A stretch of DNA of 64,000 nt from UBA668 sp039796575 (GCA_039796575.1 JBDKJP010000046.1:104252-168251), one strand, 5' to 3'; positions 33,104 through 42,459 are shown, numbered from the stretch's first letter. Notes: generated from the sequence alone by a model not told the origin. Numbers and translations: made by a program.

Positions 33104-33315
33104 AGGCCGCGTTCGGCGCGGTAGTGCGCCACGATGGCGTTGGCGTGGCCGTGGCCCATCGCGTGATCGTTCTTCAGCATGGCCACCATTTCACCGTGCT
33201 TCGTGCCGGCGGGCATCGCGGCCAGGAGCGACTTCCAGTGCGCGACCGGCTGGCCGTACTTCTTCTCGATCGACGGGAAGTACGACGCGGGACCGGTGAC
33301 CTTCTCAGCTGCCAT
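33100..33315 (-). CDS. DUF4287-family small protein
   Basis: A 71-residue protein reading GPASYFPSIEKKYGQPV, then HWKSLLAAMPAGTKHGEMVAMLKNDHAMGHGHANAIVAHYRAE split across helices. This is the compact helical DUF4287 domain, often found with DUF5655 and of unknown function. TACGGT ends 7 nt before ATG 33315, so the message is likely leaderless. It is coupled to the downstream kinase gene by a GTGA overlap. Confidence 0.75.
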   Translation of the reverse strand: MAAEKVTGPASYFPSIEKKYGQPVAHWKSLLAAMPAGTKHGEMVAMLKNDHAMGHGHANAIVAHYRAERGL

Positions 33316-33322
33316 GCACAGC

Positions 33323-33328
33323 ACCGTA
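33323..33328 (-). promoter_or_regulatory. -10 box of a leaderless promoter
   Basis: Minus-strand TACGGT ends 7 nt before ATG 33315. Confidence 0.5.
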
Positions 33329-33336
33329 GCGAACGG

Positions 33337-33735
33337 TCAGGTGGCCGCCGGTCCGAGGAGGTCCCAGCGGTTCCCCACGTGGTCGACGAACACGGCGACC
33401 GTGCCGTACACCTCGTGTCGGGGCGCCTCGAGGAACTCGACACCGTGTTCGGCCATGTATCGATGCTGGGCGTCGAAGTCGTCGACCTGCAGGAAGAACC
33501 CGACACGGCCACCCGCCTGCTGGCCGATCACCGACGCCTGCTCGGCACCCTCGGCCTGCGCGAGCAGCAGCCCCGGGCCGCCTCCAGGCGGGGCAACGAC
33601 CACCCACCGCTTCGGTCGCCCGTCGTCGGTGGTCGACGGTGAGTCCTCGACGAGCGTGAAGCCGAGGCAGCGCACGTAGAAGTCGATCGCCTCGTCGTAG
33701 TCGGGTACCACGAGCGTGACCAGCGAGATCCTCAT
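33337..33735 (-). CDS. VOC-family (glyoxalase-like) protein
   Basis: A 132-residue two-module vicinal-oxygen-chelate protein: SLVTLVVPDYDEAIDFYVRCLGF in the first beta-alpha unit and VGFFLQVDDFDAQHRYMAEHG with VAVFVDHVGNRWDLL in the second. It is likely a metal-dependent lyase, dioxygenase or resistance-type binding protein; the target is unknown. TACCGT ends 6 nt before the ATG. It lies in line with the DUF4287 gene but has its own promoter. Confidence 0.82.
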   Translation of the reverse strand: MRISLVTLVVPDYDEAIDFYVRCLGFTLVEDSPSTTDDGRPKRWVVVAPPGGGPGLLLAQAEGAEQASVIGQQAGGRVGFFLQVDDFDAQHRYMAEHGVEFLEAPRHEVYGTVAVFVDHVGNRWDLLGPAAT

Positions 33736-33741
33736 CGGGCG

Positions 33742-33747
33742 ACGGTA
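33742..33747 (-). promoter_or_regulatory. -10 box of a leaderless promoter (VOC gene)
   Basis: Minus-strand TACCGT ends 6 nt before ATG 33735. Confidence 0.5.
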
Positions 33748-33795
33748 CCGCGAATTGCTCCTTGGCTCGCCCGAACGGGATGACACGATGGCGCG

Positions 33796-34389
33796 ATGAC
33801 CCACCAGCGCGACGACGATCCGGTCATCGCGTCGGTGGCCGCCTACAGCGCCGCACCCGCCGCCTATGAACAGCGATATGCGCAGCATCTGCTCGATCGC
33901 CCGCAACGTTTCGCCTCGCTCTTCGAACCGCCTGCTCGGCTGCTCGACCTCGGCTGCGGGCCCGGGCGCGACCTCCGCCTCTTCCGCGAGGCCGGGCACC
34001 ACCCGGTCGGGCTCGAGCTCAATGCCGCGTTCGTCGAGATGGCGCGGCGCCACGGCGAGGTCGTCGAGGCCGACATCCGCGACGCGCGCACCGTCTTCGC
34101 TCCGTCCTCGTTCGAAGGTGTCTGGGCACAGGCGTCACTCGTGCACCTGTCGGCTGCGGAGGCCGAGCGCGTGCTCGGCGACGTCCACGACCTCCTCGTG
34201 CCGGGAGGCCGGCTGTACGCATGCGTGCCCGCAACCGGCGACACCGGCTGGCGCGACGAGGCGGACGGCCGCCGTTGGTACACCGCCTGGCCGAAGGATT
34301 CGTTCGCGACGGCGGTCGGCGCCGCCGGCTTTCTCGTCGACGACGTCACCGACGGGGTCTACGTCGAAGTGTGGGCCACGCGCCGCTGA
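33796..34389 (+). CDS. SAM-dependent methyltransferase
   Basis: A 197-residue class I methyltransferase. Motif I is LLDLGCGPGRDLRLFREAGH (49-68), the acidic loop after beta-2 is GLELNAAFVEMAR, and ASLVHLSAAEAERVLGDVHDLLVPGGRLY spans motifs III and post-III. The N-terminal YSAAPAAYEQRYAQH is similar to small-molecule methyltransferases. The acceptor is unknown. It is divergent from the VOC gene and followed 52 nt later by a glycosyltransferase. Confidence 0.82.
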   Translation: MTHQRDDDPVIASVAAYSAAPAAYEQRYAQHLLDRPQRFASLFEPPARLLDLGCGPGRDLRLFREAGHHPVGLELNAAFVEMARRHGEVVEADIRDARTVFAPSSFEGVWAQASLVHLSAAEAERVLGDVHDLLVPGGRLYACVPATGDTGWRDEADGRRWYTAWPKDSFATAVGAAGFLVDDVTDGVYVEVWATRR

Positions 34390-34441
34390 ACCGTCCGTTC
34401 GCACACCTTCAGGTCCTCACGCTCCACGCCGATACACCTGC

Positions 34442-35185
34442 GTGTCGACACACCCTCGGTTCTCGATCATCGTGCCTGCTCACAATGAGGAGGCGCTGCT
34501 GCAGCGAGGGCTCGACGCGATCCACGCGGCGATCGCTCGGGCCGGGGCGAACGCAGAGATCGTCGTGATCGCCAACCGCTGCACCGACAGCACCGAGTCG
34601 ATCGCTGCAGCGTCCGGCGCCGTCGTGGTGCGCGACGGGCACCGAAACCTCAGTGCGACCCGCAACGCCGGCGTCGCGGCCTCGACCGGCGAGATCATCG
34701 TGACGATCGATGCCGACACGATCATGCACCCCGACGCGTTGGTCGAGGTCGATCGCCTCGCACGGTCCGGCACGTACGTCGGCGGCGGATGTCGATTCGT
34801 GTTGGAACGCACGTCGCTCGGCCTTGCGGTCACCACGTTCGCGGTGACGTCGGCGACCACGCTGTCGAGGGTCGGCGGTGTCATGTACTGGTGCTCGCGG
34901 GAGGACTTCGACGCGATCGGAGGCTTCGACGAAGGGCGGCGGGTCGGCGAGGACCTCGACTTCGCATTCCGCCTTCGTCGGCACGGCCGGACGACGAACC
35001 GCCGATTCCGCAACGTTCGCGATGCGCGTGCCGTCGTCAGCGTCCGCAAGTTCGACACCTACGGCGACTGGCACTACCTCACGCGGTTCGGCAGAGCGCT
35101 CGTCCACCCTCGTGAGCTCCGCGACATGCTGCGTGGCACCGACTCGACGTTCGTCGACGAGTACTTCTTCGACTACAACGCCTGA
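34442..35185 (+). CDS. Family 2 glycosyltransferase
   Basis: A 247-residue GT-A fold enzyme: FSIIVPAHNEEALLQRGLDAI (nucleotide-binding start), LSATRNAGVAAS, and the DxD-type IVTIDADTIMHPDAL. Acceptor-side motifs are MYWCSREDFDAIGGFDE and VGEDLDFAFRLRRHG. It transfers a sugar from a nucleotide-sugar donor, probably at the cytoplasmic membrane face, though no helix is visible. I chose GTG 34442 (VSTHPRFSIIV) as the start nearest the conserved strand. A clear ribosome site is lacking. Confidence 0.78.
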   Translation: MSTHPRFSIIVPAHNEEALLQRGLDAIHAAIARAGANAEIVVIANRCTDSTESIAAASGAVVVRDGHRNLSATRNAGVAASTGEIIVTIDADTIMHPDALVEVDRLARSGTYVGGGCRFVLERTSLGLAVTTFAVTSATTLSRVGGVMYWCSREDFDAIGGFDEGRRVGEDLDFAFRLRRHGRTTNRRFRNVRDARAVVSVRKFDTYGDWHYLTRFGRALVHPRELRDMLRGTDSTFVDEYFFDYNA

Positions 35186-35194
35186 GCCCGGCGA

Positions 35195-35671
35195 TCAGCC
35201 GCGCTTGAGGTCGGTGACCAAGCCTTCGCTCGCCTCGACCAGCTTGTGCGGTTCGATGCCGAACACGTCGTGCCACGTGCCCGCCGCGGCCCACACCTCC
35301 TGGTACTGCAGCAGGTCAGGGTCGATGAACACGCGCAGGTGCGTGGTGTGCCCGAAGGGCGGGACGCCGCCGATGGGGAAGCCGGTGGCCTCGCGCACCA
35401 CGTCGGCGTCGACGCGTGCGCACTTCGCGCCACCCGCTGCTGCGGCGAGCTTCTTCTCGTCGAGTTGGTTCGAGCCACTGACGTAGGCGAGCACCACCTC
35501 GCCGTCGACGGCGAAGATGAGGCTCTTCACGATCTGGCCGACCTCGACGCCGATCACGTTCGCCGCATCGACGGCCGTCTTCGCGTTGCCGAAGTTGCGC
35601 GGCTCGATCTCGAGGCCACGGGCCCGGGCGGCCTCCACCACTCGGGTGACGTTGGGGTGCACGCTGGTCAT
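35195..35671 (-). CDS. YbaK/EbsC-type aminoacyl-tRNA deacylase
   Basis: A 158-residue protein of the YbaK/ProX group, which hydrolyses mischarged tRNAs in trans. It has EVGQIVKSLIFAVDGEVVLAYVSG (the conserved Lys in the QIVKSL strand), ATGFPIGGVPPFGH (the GxxPFG loop) and VFIDPDLLQY. These are the diagnostic parts. The ATG at 35671 matches the family start. CAATGT 7 nt upstream could be its -10 box. The gene is divergent from the Mn2+-riboswitch leader. Confidence 0.85.
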   Translation of the reverse strand: MTSVHPNVTRVVEAARARGLEIEPRNFGNAKTAVDAANVIGVEVGQIVKSLIFAVDGEVVLAYVSGSNQLDEKKLAAAAGGAKCARVDADVVREATGFPIGGVPPFGHTTHLRVFIDPDLLQYQEVWAAAGTWHDVFGIEPHKLVEASEGLVTDLKRG

Positions 35672-35759
35672 GCCGGCCACATTGGCATATCCGAAGTGCG
35701 GACTGAGAAAAAGATCGTCGCCCACGTTGCCAGGTCGCAGGTGCTCATGTACCTTCAGG

Positions 35760-35877
35760 ACGTGAAGGGGAGTATCCCTCCGCACCAGCGTCGTCATCAC
35801 GGTCTCGTACCCGGCGCCGGTGGGTCCGTCAGGACCGGGAAAGACCTTCGGCCAACGAATTGTCGTGACCGAAGGAG
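35760..35877 (+). ncRNA. yybP-ykoY (Mn2+) riboswitch with ribosome-site-sequestering hairpin
   Basis: The leader has the yybP-ykoY hallmark GAAGGGGAGTA (35764-35774), a central GTCGTCATCACGG and CCGGCGCCGG region, and closes with AAGACCTTCGG. GAAGG (35764-35768) can pair with CCTTC (35845-35849) as stem P1. The same CCTTCGG (35845-35851) can instead pair with CCGAAGG (35869-35875), which holds most of the GAAGGAG ribosome site. Binding of Mn2+, which stabilises P1, would free that site. The aptamer class is recognised from memory of the consensus. Confidence 0.75.
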
Positions 35878-35883
35878 TTCCTG

Positions 35884-38637
35884 TTGTCCGTTCCCACCAC
35901 CACCGCACCTGCACCGACCATGATCGATGCACCGCACCGCCGTCCCGCCGACGAGGTGGCCGCCGCGCTCGGCGTCGACCCGACGGTCGGTCTCAGTGAC
36001 GGCGAGGTGGCCGAGCGCGAGGCCCGGTTCGGGCGCAACGAGCTCGAGGCCGCGGCAAAGGTGCCGGGTTGGCAGCGGTTCCTCGCCCAGTTCAAGGACC
36101 TGCTCATCCTCATCCTGCTCGGCGCCGCGGTCATCGCGTTCTTCGTGTCGGGCGAACTGAAGACCCCCCTTGTGGTGCTCACCGTGGTGCTGCTCAACGC
36201 CGTCATCGGTTTCGTCCAGGAGAACAAGGCCGAGAAGTCGCTCGATGCACTGCGCAGCATGCTGGTGGCGCACACCCGTGTGCGCCGAGCCGGGCAGCTG
36301 CGCAACGTCGAGACGTCGGCATTGGTGCCGGGCGACATCGTGCTGGTGGAGGCCGGCGACCGCATCCCGGCCGACGGCCGCATCCTCACCGCGACGCACC
36401 TCGAGATCGAGGAGGCCGCCCTCACCGGTGAGAGCCACCCGGCCGAGAAGCGCACCGATGCGGTCGACCGCGACGACGTGGCGCTCGGCGACCGGGTGGG
36501 CATGGTGCACATGAACACCACGGTCACGCGTGGCAGCGCCGAGCTGGTGGTCACGACCACCGGCATGCACACCGAGATCGGTCGCATCGCGGGCCTGCTG
36601 CGCAACACCGAGACCGAGCGCACGCCGCTGCAGAAGCAGCTCGACGGTCTGGCGCACAGCCTGGCCAAGCTGGCCGGCGTCATCGTCGCCGCCGTGTTCG
36701 TCATCGGCCTGCTCCGTGGCGAATCGGCGAGCGACCTCCTCCTCACCGCGGTGGCGCTGGCGGTGGCCGCCATCCCCGAAGGCCTCCCGGCCGTCACCGC
36801 GGTGACCCTCGCCCTCGGCGTGGCCTCGATGGCCAAGCAGCACGCCATCGTGAAGCGGCTCGCCTCGGTGGAGACCCTTGGCTGCACGAGCGTGATCTGC
36901 AGCGACAAGACGGGCACGCTGACGCTCAACGAGATGACCGCCGTCGAGCTCATCACCCAGCTGCAGCCGCACGCCGTCACGGGCGCCGGCTACGGCCCGG
37001 AGGGCACCATCGCCCACGCCCACGGCGACGACCAGGTGGCCATGAGCACCGCCCTCGTGGCGATGGCGCTGTGCAACGACGCCGAGGTGCGCGAGAACAA
37101 CGGCCAGTACGACCTGGTGGGTGACCCCACCGAGGGTGCCCTGCTGGTGTTGGCCACCAAGGGCGGCGTCGATGCCACCGACCTCCGCACCCGCCACCCG
37201 CGGCTCGCGGTGGTGCCGTTCGACTCGGCCAACAAGTTCATGGCCACCGTGCACGAGCTGCACAACGACGCCGGCGAACCGCGGGTGCGTGTGCTCGTGA
37301 AGGGTGCGCCCGACGTGCTCATGGCGCGCAGCACCAGCGTCATCGACACCGACGGCGCGATGGCCCACATCGAACAGCACGCCGCCACGCTCGCCGCGCA
37401 CAACGAACGCCTCGGCGCACAGGGCCTGCGTGTGCTGGCCGTGGCCCACCGCGAGCTCGACCCCGACGCGTGGGCCGAGTTCCAGGCCAGCGGCGCCGAC
37501 CCGGCGATGCTCGTGAACGACCTCACGTTGCTCGCACTCGCCGGCATCGTCGACCCGCCTCGCCCCGAGGCGCGCGACGCCATCGCCGTCGCCCACCGCG
37601 CCGGCATCGACGTGAAGATGATCACCGGCGACCACGCGGCCACCGCGGCCGCCATCGGCGCCCAGCTCGGGCTCGAGGGCGAAGCCGTCACCGGCGCCGA
37701 CCTCGACAGGATGGACGACGACGAGCTGTCGCGTCGCATCGACGACATCGCCGTGTTCGCCCGTGTGGCACCCGAGCACAAGATGCGCCTCGTCGGTGCG
37801 CTGCAGCAGCGGCGCAACGTGGTGGCCATGACCGGCGACGGCGTGAACGACGCACCGGCGCTGAAGAAGGCCGACATGGGCATCGCGATGGGCATCACCG
37901 GCACCGAGGTGTCGAAGGAAGCCGCGACGATGGTGCTCACCGACGACAACTTCGCCACCACCGTCTCGGCCGTCGGCCGCGGCCGCACGATCTACGCCAA
38001 CATCGTCAAGTTCGTGCGCTTCCAGCTCAGCACCACGCTCGGCTTCGCCGTGCTGTTCCTGCTGAGCGCGGCGCTCGGCATCGCCGGCGGCAAGCCGTTC
38101 ACGGCCATCGCCATCCTCTGGGTGAACCTCATCATGGACGGCCCCCCGGCCATGGCGCTCGGTGTCGACCCGGCGGATGGCGACGTGATGCGGCGTCGTC
38201 CGCGGCCGATGAGCGAGAAGATCCTCACCCGCAGCCGCTGGATTGCCGTCGGCGTGTCGGCCACCGTGATGGCGCTCGGCACGCTCGCCGTGCTCGAGTG
38301 GGCGCCCGGCGACACGGTGAAGGCCGGCGTCGCCTCCATCGGCGGCACGATGGCGTTCAACACCTTCGTGCTGTTCCAGTTCTTCAACATCCTCAACGCC
38401 CGCCACGACACCCGCACGGTGTTCCACCGCGACACGCTCACCAACCGGTGGCTGTGGATCGCACTGGCCGGCGTCGTCCTCCTGCAGGTCGGCGTCACGC
38501 ACGTCGGGTTCCTGCAGAACCTGTTCGACACCACCTCCATCAGCGCCGTTCAGTGGCTGGTGTGCATCGCCGTGGCCAGCACGGTGCTGTGGGTGGAGGA
38601 GATCCGCAAGCTCATCACCCGAAAGGAACTGGCATGA
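35884..38637 (+). CDS. P-type cation-transporting ATPase (Ca2+/Mn2+, PMR1-like)
   Basis: A 917-residue P2-type ATPase. It has the N-terminal cation-ATPase segment, TGES (181-184), PEGLP in helix M4, the phosphorylated Asp341 in CSDKTGTLT, MITGDH, and the hinge TGDGVNDAP (650-658). M6 reads NLIMDGPPAMALGVDP, close to the PMR1/SPCA pumps that move Mn2+ and Ca2+. With a Mn2+ riboswitch directly upstream, Mn2+ export is the best guess. The start is TTG, 6 nt after GAAGGAG. The stop overlaps the next gene (ATGA). Confidence 0.9.
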   Translation: MSVPTTTAPAPTMIDAPHRRPADEVAAALGVDPTVGLSDGEVAEREARFGRNELEAAAKVPGWQRFLAQFKDLLILILLGAAVIAFFVSGELKTPLVVLTVVLLNAVIGFVQENKAEKSLDALRSMLVAHTRVRRAGQLRNVETSALVPGDIVLVEAGDRIPADGRILTATHLEIEEAALTGESHPAEKRTDAVDRDDVALGDRVGMVHMNTTVTRGSAELVVTTTGMHTEIGRIAGLLRNTETERTPLQKQLDGLAHSLAKLAGVIVAAVFVIGLLRGESASDLLLTAVALAVAAIPEGLPAVTAVTLALGVASMAKQHAIVKRLASVETLGCTSVICSDKTGTLTLNEMTAVELITQLQPHAVTGAGYGPEGTIAHAHGDDQVAMSTALVAMALCNDAEVRENNGQYDLVGDPTEGALLVLATKGGVDATDLRTRHPRLAVVPFDSANKFMATVHELHNDAGEPRVRVLVKGAPDVLMARSTSVIDTDGAMAHIEQHAATLAAHNERLGAQGLRVLAVAHRELDPDAWAEFQASGADPAMLVNDLTLLALAGIVDPPRPEARDAIAVAHRAGIDVKMITGDHAATAAAIGAQLGLEGEAVTGADLDRMDDDELSRRIDDIAVFARVAPEHKMRLVGALQQRRNVVAMTGDGVNDAPALKKADMGIAMGITGTEVSKEAATMVLTDDNFATTVSAVGRGRTIYANIVKFVRFQLSTTLGFAVLFLLSAALGIAGGKPFTAIAILWVNLIMDGPPAMALGVDPADGDVMRRRPRPMSEKILTRSRWIAVGVSATVMALGTLAVLEWAPGDTVKAGVASIGGTMAFNTFVLFQFFNILNARHDTRTVFHRDTLTNRWLWIALAGVVLLQVGVTHVGFLQNLFDTTSISAVQWLVCIAVASTVLWVEEIRKLITRKELA

Positions 38638-38885
38638 ACTGCCCCACCTGTCCCGACACGATGCTCGTGATGGCCGACCGCTCCGGCGTGGAGATCGACT
38701 ACTGCCCGAAGTGCCGCGGTGTGTGGCTCGATCGTGGCGAGCTCGACAAGATCATCGAACGTGCCGGCGCCGCCGCGCCGGCCCCTGCCCCGGTCGCGGC
38801 AGCACCCCAGCCGCAGTACCAGTACCAACAGCAGTACAAGCAGAAGAAGAAGTCGTCGTTCCTCGGCGAGATCTTCGACTTCTGA
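38634..38885 (+). CDS. TFIIB-type zinc-finger protein
   Basis: An 83-residue protein. The N-terminal zinc finger has C3-x2-C6 and C24-x2-C27, followed by RGVWLDRGELDKIIE, the pattern of the zf-TFIIB family. A Pro/Ala/Gln-rich, Tyr-containing linker (QPQYQYQQQYKQKKK) leads to a short SSFLGEIFDF tail. Function in bacteria is unclear; it may be a chaperone-like or regulatory partner. The ATG overlaps the ATPase stop, so it shares the riboswitch-controlled transcript. Confidence 0.8.
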   Translation: MNCPTCPDTMLVMADRSGVEIDYCPKCRGVWLDRGELDKIIERAGAAAPAPAPVAAAPQPQYQYQQQYKQKKKSSFLGEIFDF

Positions 38886-38922
38886 CCTCCCCTCCCCCCT
38901 TCCCGAAAGGACCCCTCCCCCG

Positions 38923-39801
38923 ATGTTCAAGAACACCATGAAGACCACGGTGCTGCTCGCCGCGATGGGCGGGCTCATCGTCGCCGTCGCCGGTGTGCTC
39001 GGCGGTGGCAGCAGCACGGCACTCGCCATCGGCCTGGGCATCGCCCTGGTGATGGTGGGCGGCTCGTACTGGTTCAGCGACAAGCTCGCGCTCGCCTCGG
39101 CGAGGGCGAAGGTCATCCAGCGGTCCGACTCGCCCGAGTTCTACGACATGGTCGAGTCGCTCGCGGCCCGTGCCGGGTTGCCGATGCCGCGGGTGGCCAT
39201 CTCCCCCAGTCCGCAGCCCAACGCGTTCGCCACGGGCCGTGGCCCGAACCACGCCGTGGTGTGCGCCACGGAGGGTCTGCTCACCTCGATGCCCAAGCAC
39301 GAGGTGGAGGGTGTGATGGCCCACGAGCTGATGCACGTGAAGCACCGCGACATCCTCATCGGTTCCGTGGCCGCCGCCATCGCCACCGCCATCTCGTACA
39401 TCGCGCAGATGGCGATGTTCGCCAGCTTGTTCGCCGGCGGACGCGACGACGAGGACCGCCCGAACCCCATCGCGATGCTGCTCACCGCACTGCTCGCGCC
39501 CATCGCGGCGTCGCTCATCCAGATGGCCGTCAGCCGTTCACGCGAGTTCGAGGCCGACCGTGGCGCGGCCGAGCTGCTCGGCTCGGGTCATGCGCTGGCC
39601 GACGCGCTCGAGCGCATCGAGGTGCTCGCCGCCCGCACGCCGATGCAGGTGGCACCCGCGCAGGCGCAGGCGTACATCCACAACCCGCTGAACGAGCTGC
39701 AGCGCGGCCGCAACGCCGGCATGGCGAAGCTGTTCAGCACGCACCCCGCCACCGAGGAGCGCATCGCCCGCCTGCGGGCCATGAGCCCGGCGCGGGTGTG
39801 A
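38923..39801 (+). CDS. htpX: Zinc metalloprotease HtpX
   Basis: A 292-residue M48 membrane protease. Two N-terminal transmembrane helices are followed by the zinc site H134-E-L-M-H138 in GVMAHELMHVKHRD, a hydrophobic pair near 145-165 and 185-205, and a third ligand in SREFEADRGAAEL. PQPNAFATGRGP and STHPATEERIARL are characteristic. HtpX degrades damaged membrane proteins. GAAAGGA precedes the ATG. It may be the third gene of the ATPase operon, 37 nt after the zinc-finger gene. Confidence 0.93.
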   Translation: MFKNTMKTTVLLAAMGGLIVAVAGVLGGGSSTALAIGLGIALVMVGGSYWFSDKLALASARAKVIQRSDSPEFYDMVESLAARAGLPMPRVAISPSPQPNAFATGRGPNHAVVCATEGLLTSMPKHEVEGVMAHELMHVKHRDILIGSVAAAIATAISYIAQMAMFASLFAGGRDDEDRPNPIAMLLTALLAPIAASLIQMAVSRSREFEADRGAAELLGSGHALADALERIEVLAARTPMQVAPAQAQAYIHNPLNELQRGRNAGMAKLFSTHPATEERIARLRAMSPARV

Positions 39802-39805
39802 CGAC

Positions 39806-40590
<785 letters not shown>

Positions 40591-40594
<4 letters not shown>

Positions 40595-40920
40595 TTCGCG
40601 ACCTCCGCGATCTCGATGTCGATGTGCACCGTGCCGTCGACCACGGAGGCGACGTACACGGGCACGGGCTGGGTGGCCGGCAGCGTGGAGGGCTCGCCGG
40701 TGACGAGGCTGAACGCACTGCCGTGCTTCCAGCACTCGAGCTCCTTCTCGTCGCACCACACCTCGCCCTCGCTGAGCGAGACGTCGGCGTGGCTGCAGGT
40801 GTCGCCGATGGCGTACACGTCGTCGCCGATGCGCACGACGGCCACGGCGCGGCCGCCGACGTCGAAGCGGGTGGCCGTGCCGGGCGCGAGGTCGGCGAGT
40901 GCGCAGACCTGCACGCTCAC
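40591..40920 (-). CDS. Rieske-type [2Fe-2S] ferredoxin
   Basis: A 109-residue single-domain Rieske protein. Cluster ligands are C42 and H44 in DTCSHADVSL, and C63 and H66 in ECWKHGSAF. A small Rieske ferredoxin between sufD and sufC is common in actinobacteria; it may be an electron donor or an Fe-S target of the Suf system. The GTG start overlaps the sufD stop (GTGA) and its stop overlaps sufC, so the three genes are coupled. Confidence 0.9.
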
Positions 40921-42014
40921 TTCGCACCACCCAGCAGCTTGTCGGCCACGCGCTGGCGCAGCTCGGGACGCAGTGAGCCGACCGGCAGGGCCGACAGCAC
41001 GTCGTCGAAGAAGCCGAGGATGACGAGGCGCTCGGCGGTCTCGGGCGGGATGCCGCGGCTCTCGAGGTAGAAGCGCTGCTCGTCGTCGATGGGGCCGACG
41101 GTGCTGGCGTGGCTGCACTTCACGTCGTTGGTGCGGATGTCGAGGTTCGGCACGCTCTCGGCCCAGGCACCCTCGCTGAGCGTGAGGTTGCGGTTGGTCT
41201 GGTAGGCGGCCGAGCCCTTGGCGTCCTCGCCGATGCGGATGAGGCCGGTGTACACGCTCTTCGCGGTGTCCTGCACGGCGCCCTTGAACAGCAGGTCGCT
41301 GTTGGTCTTCGGGGCGATGTGGTCCTGCAGCGTGCGGAAGTCGTGCATCTGCTGGCCGTCGGCGTAGTACAGCGCGACCTGGCGGGTGGTGGCACCCTGG
41401 CCCACCACTCGGGCGTCGGTGCGCACGCGGGCGTAGTCGCCGCCGAGTGCCACGGTGGCGAGCAACGTGGTGGAGTCGCGTTCGCCGGTGGCCTGCTGAT
41501 GACCGAGCTGCCAGACCGAGTGCGCGAGCAGGTTCACACCGAGGTAGCTGACGCGTGCGGCCTGCGACGCGTGCAGCACCAGGCGGGGCACGATGAGGGC
41601 GCGCACGTCGGGGTCGCTCTCGAACCGTTCGACCACGGTGAACTCGCTGTCGGCACCGGCGTGCACCACGAGGCGCGGGAACACGGCCGAACCGTCGCCC
41701 GACACGTGGTGGGTGACGACGATGGGCTCGGCGAGCACCTTGCCGGCCGGCACGTGGATCTCGATGGTGTGGGCGTGCGCGGCGTGGAGCTCGTCGAACA
41801 CGTCGTGCACCGGCATCGAGGCGACCAGCTCGGCGGTGAGCTCGGGCCGCACGGTGAGGCCGTCGGCACCGACGACGGACACGTCGTGGGTGGCAGGGTG
41901 GAAGGCGGCGAGGTCGAGCTCGGCGATGCGGCTGTAACGCCACACCTCCGACTCGGTGGAGGGCAACTGCGCCGAGCTCAGCTGGCCGGCGGCGTCGAGC
42001 AACGTGGTGGACAC
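40917..42014 (-). CDS. sufD: Fe-S cluster assembly scaffold protein SufD
   Basis: A 365-residue beta-helix protein of the SufB/SufD family, half of the SufBC2D scaffold. Family features are IEIHVPAGKVLAEPIVV, LLFKGAVQDTAKSVYTGLIRIGEDAKGSAAYQTNRNL (spread over the helix), VKCSHASTVGPIDDEQRFYLESRGIPPETAERLVILGFFDDVL. The GTG start lies 7 nt after TAGAAT, so the message is leaderless. The shared suf palindrome abuts that box. It is first in a three-gene operon. Confidence 0.93.
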   Translation of the reverse strand: MSTTLLDAAGQLSSAQLPSTESEVWRYSRIAELDLAAFHPATHDVSVVGADGLTVRPELTAELVASMPVHDVFDELHAAHAHTIEIHVPAGKVLAEPIVVTHHVSGDGSAVFPRLVVHAGADSEFTVVERFESDPDVRALIVPRLVLHASQAARVSYLGVNLLAHSVWQLGHQQATGERDSTTLLATVALGGDYARVRTDARVVGQGATTRQVALYYADGQQMHDFRTLQDHIAPKTNSDLLFKGAVQDTAKSVYTGLIRIGEDAKGSAAYQTNRNLTLSEGAWAESVPNLDIRTNDVKCSHASTVGPIDDEQRFYLESRGIPPETAERLVILGFFDDVLSALPVGSLRPELRQRVADKLLGGAK

Positions 42015-42021
42015 GGCGGAA

Positions 42022-42040
42022 ATTCTACTACGCGGATAGT
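42022..42040 (-). promoter_or_regulatory. suf operator and -10 box upstream of sufD
   Basis: Minus-strand ACTA-tccgcg-TAGT (42040-42027) overlaps by one base TAGAAT (42027-42022), which ends 7 nt before GTG 42014. The core matches the palindromes at the sufC-sufS-sufU and sufB promoters. Confidence 0.7.
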
Positions 42041-42079
42041 GCTAATCGCCCAGCCGTCAGCAGGATCCCGTCCCCCACA

Positions 42080-42430
42080 TCACGGCTTCTTGCGACGGAG
42101 GAACTTCGTCCACTTCGAGCCCTGCTGGCGGGCCCGCTCGGCCTCCACCTCGGCCATCACCTGCGCGCCGACCGAGTTGAGGAAGTCCTCGGCCTCGTCG
42201 AGCAGCGCCGCGGCCGTGCCGTCGTCGAGACCCGGCGGCTCCTCGGGGGTCTTCGGGCTCACCATCGTGCCGTAGGTCCAGCCCGCATCGAGCCGCGGCT
42301 CGAACTTCGGGCAGTTCGCCGGGCACCGCCACGGAGCCTCGGGGGCGAGGTCGAGGTTGCACTTCCGCACGGTCTCACCGTTGGGGTAGGTGCGGCTCTC
42401 GAAGTTCCGACAGTCCATCCGCATCGGCAT
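42080..42430 (-). CDS. Cys-containing hypothetical protein, 116 aa
   Basis: The protein begins MPMRMDCRNFESRTYPNGETVRKCNLDLAPEAPWRCPANCPKF across its first 42 residues, with Cys7, Cys24, Cys36 and Cys40 placed as a possible metal site. The rest is helical and acidic, with a basic end (KWTKFLRRKKP). No family recognised, but the ordered Cys set and suf neighbours hint that it could carry zinc or an Fe-S cluster. A second Met at residue 5 is an alternative start. Confidence 0.65.
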   Translation of the reverse strand: MPMRMDCRNFESRTYPNGETVRKCNLDLAPEAPWRCPANCPKFEPRLDAGWTYGTMVSPKTPEEPPGLDDGTAAALLDEAEDFLNSVGAQVMAEVEAERARQQGSKWTKFLRRKKP

Positions 42431-42459
42431 GGCGCACAGTCTGCCGCGCCGTGCACGGT

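Noticed and set aside
35797..38502. Minus-strand open frame of 901 codons opposite the P-type ATPase gene
   Set aside because: Product is His/Arg/Gly-rich and low-complexity, as expected of the complement of a GC-rich gene; the plus strand carries every P-type ATPase motif.
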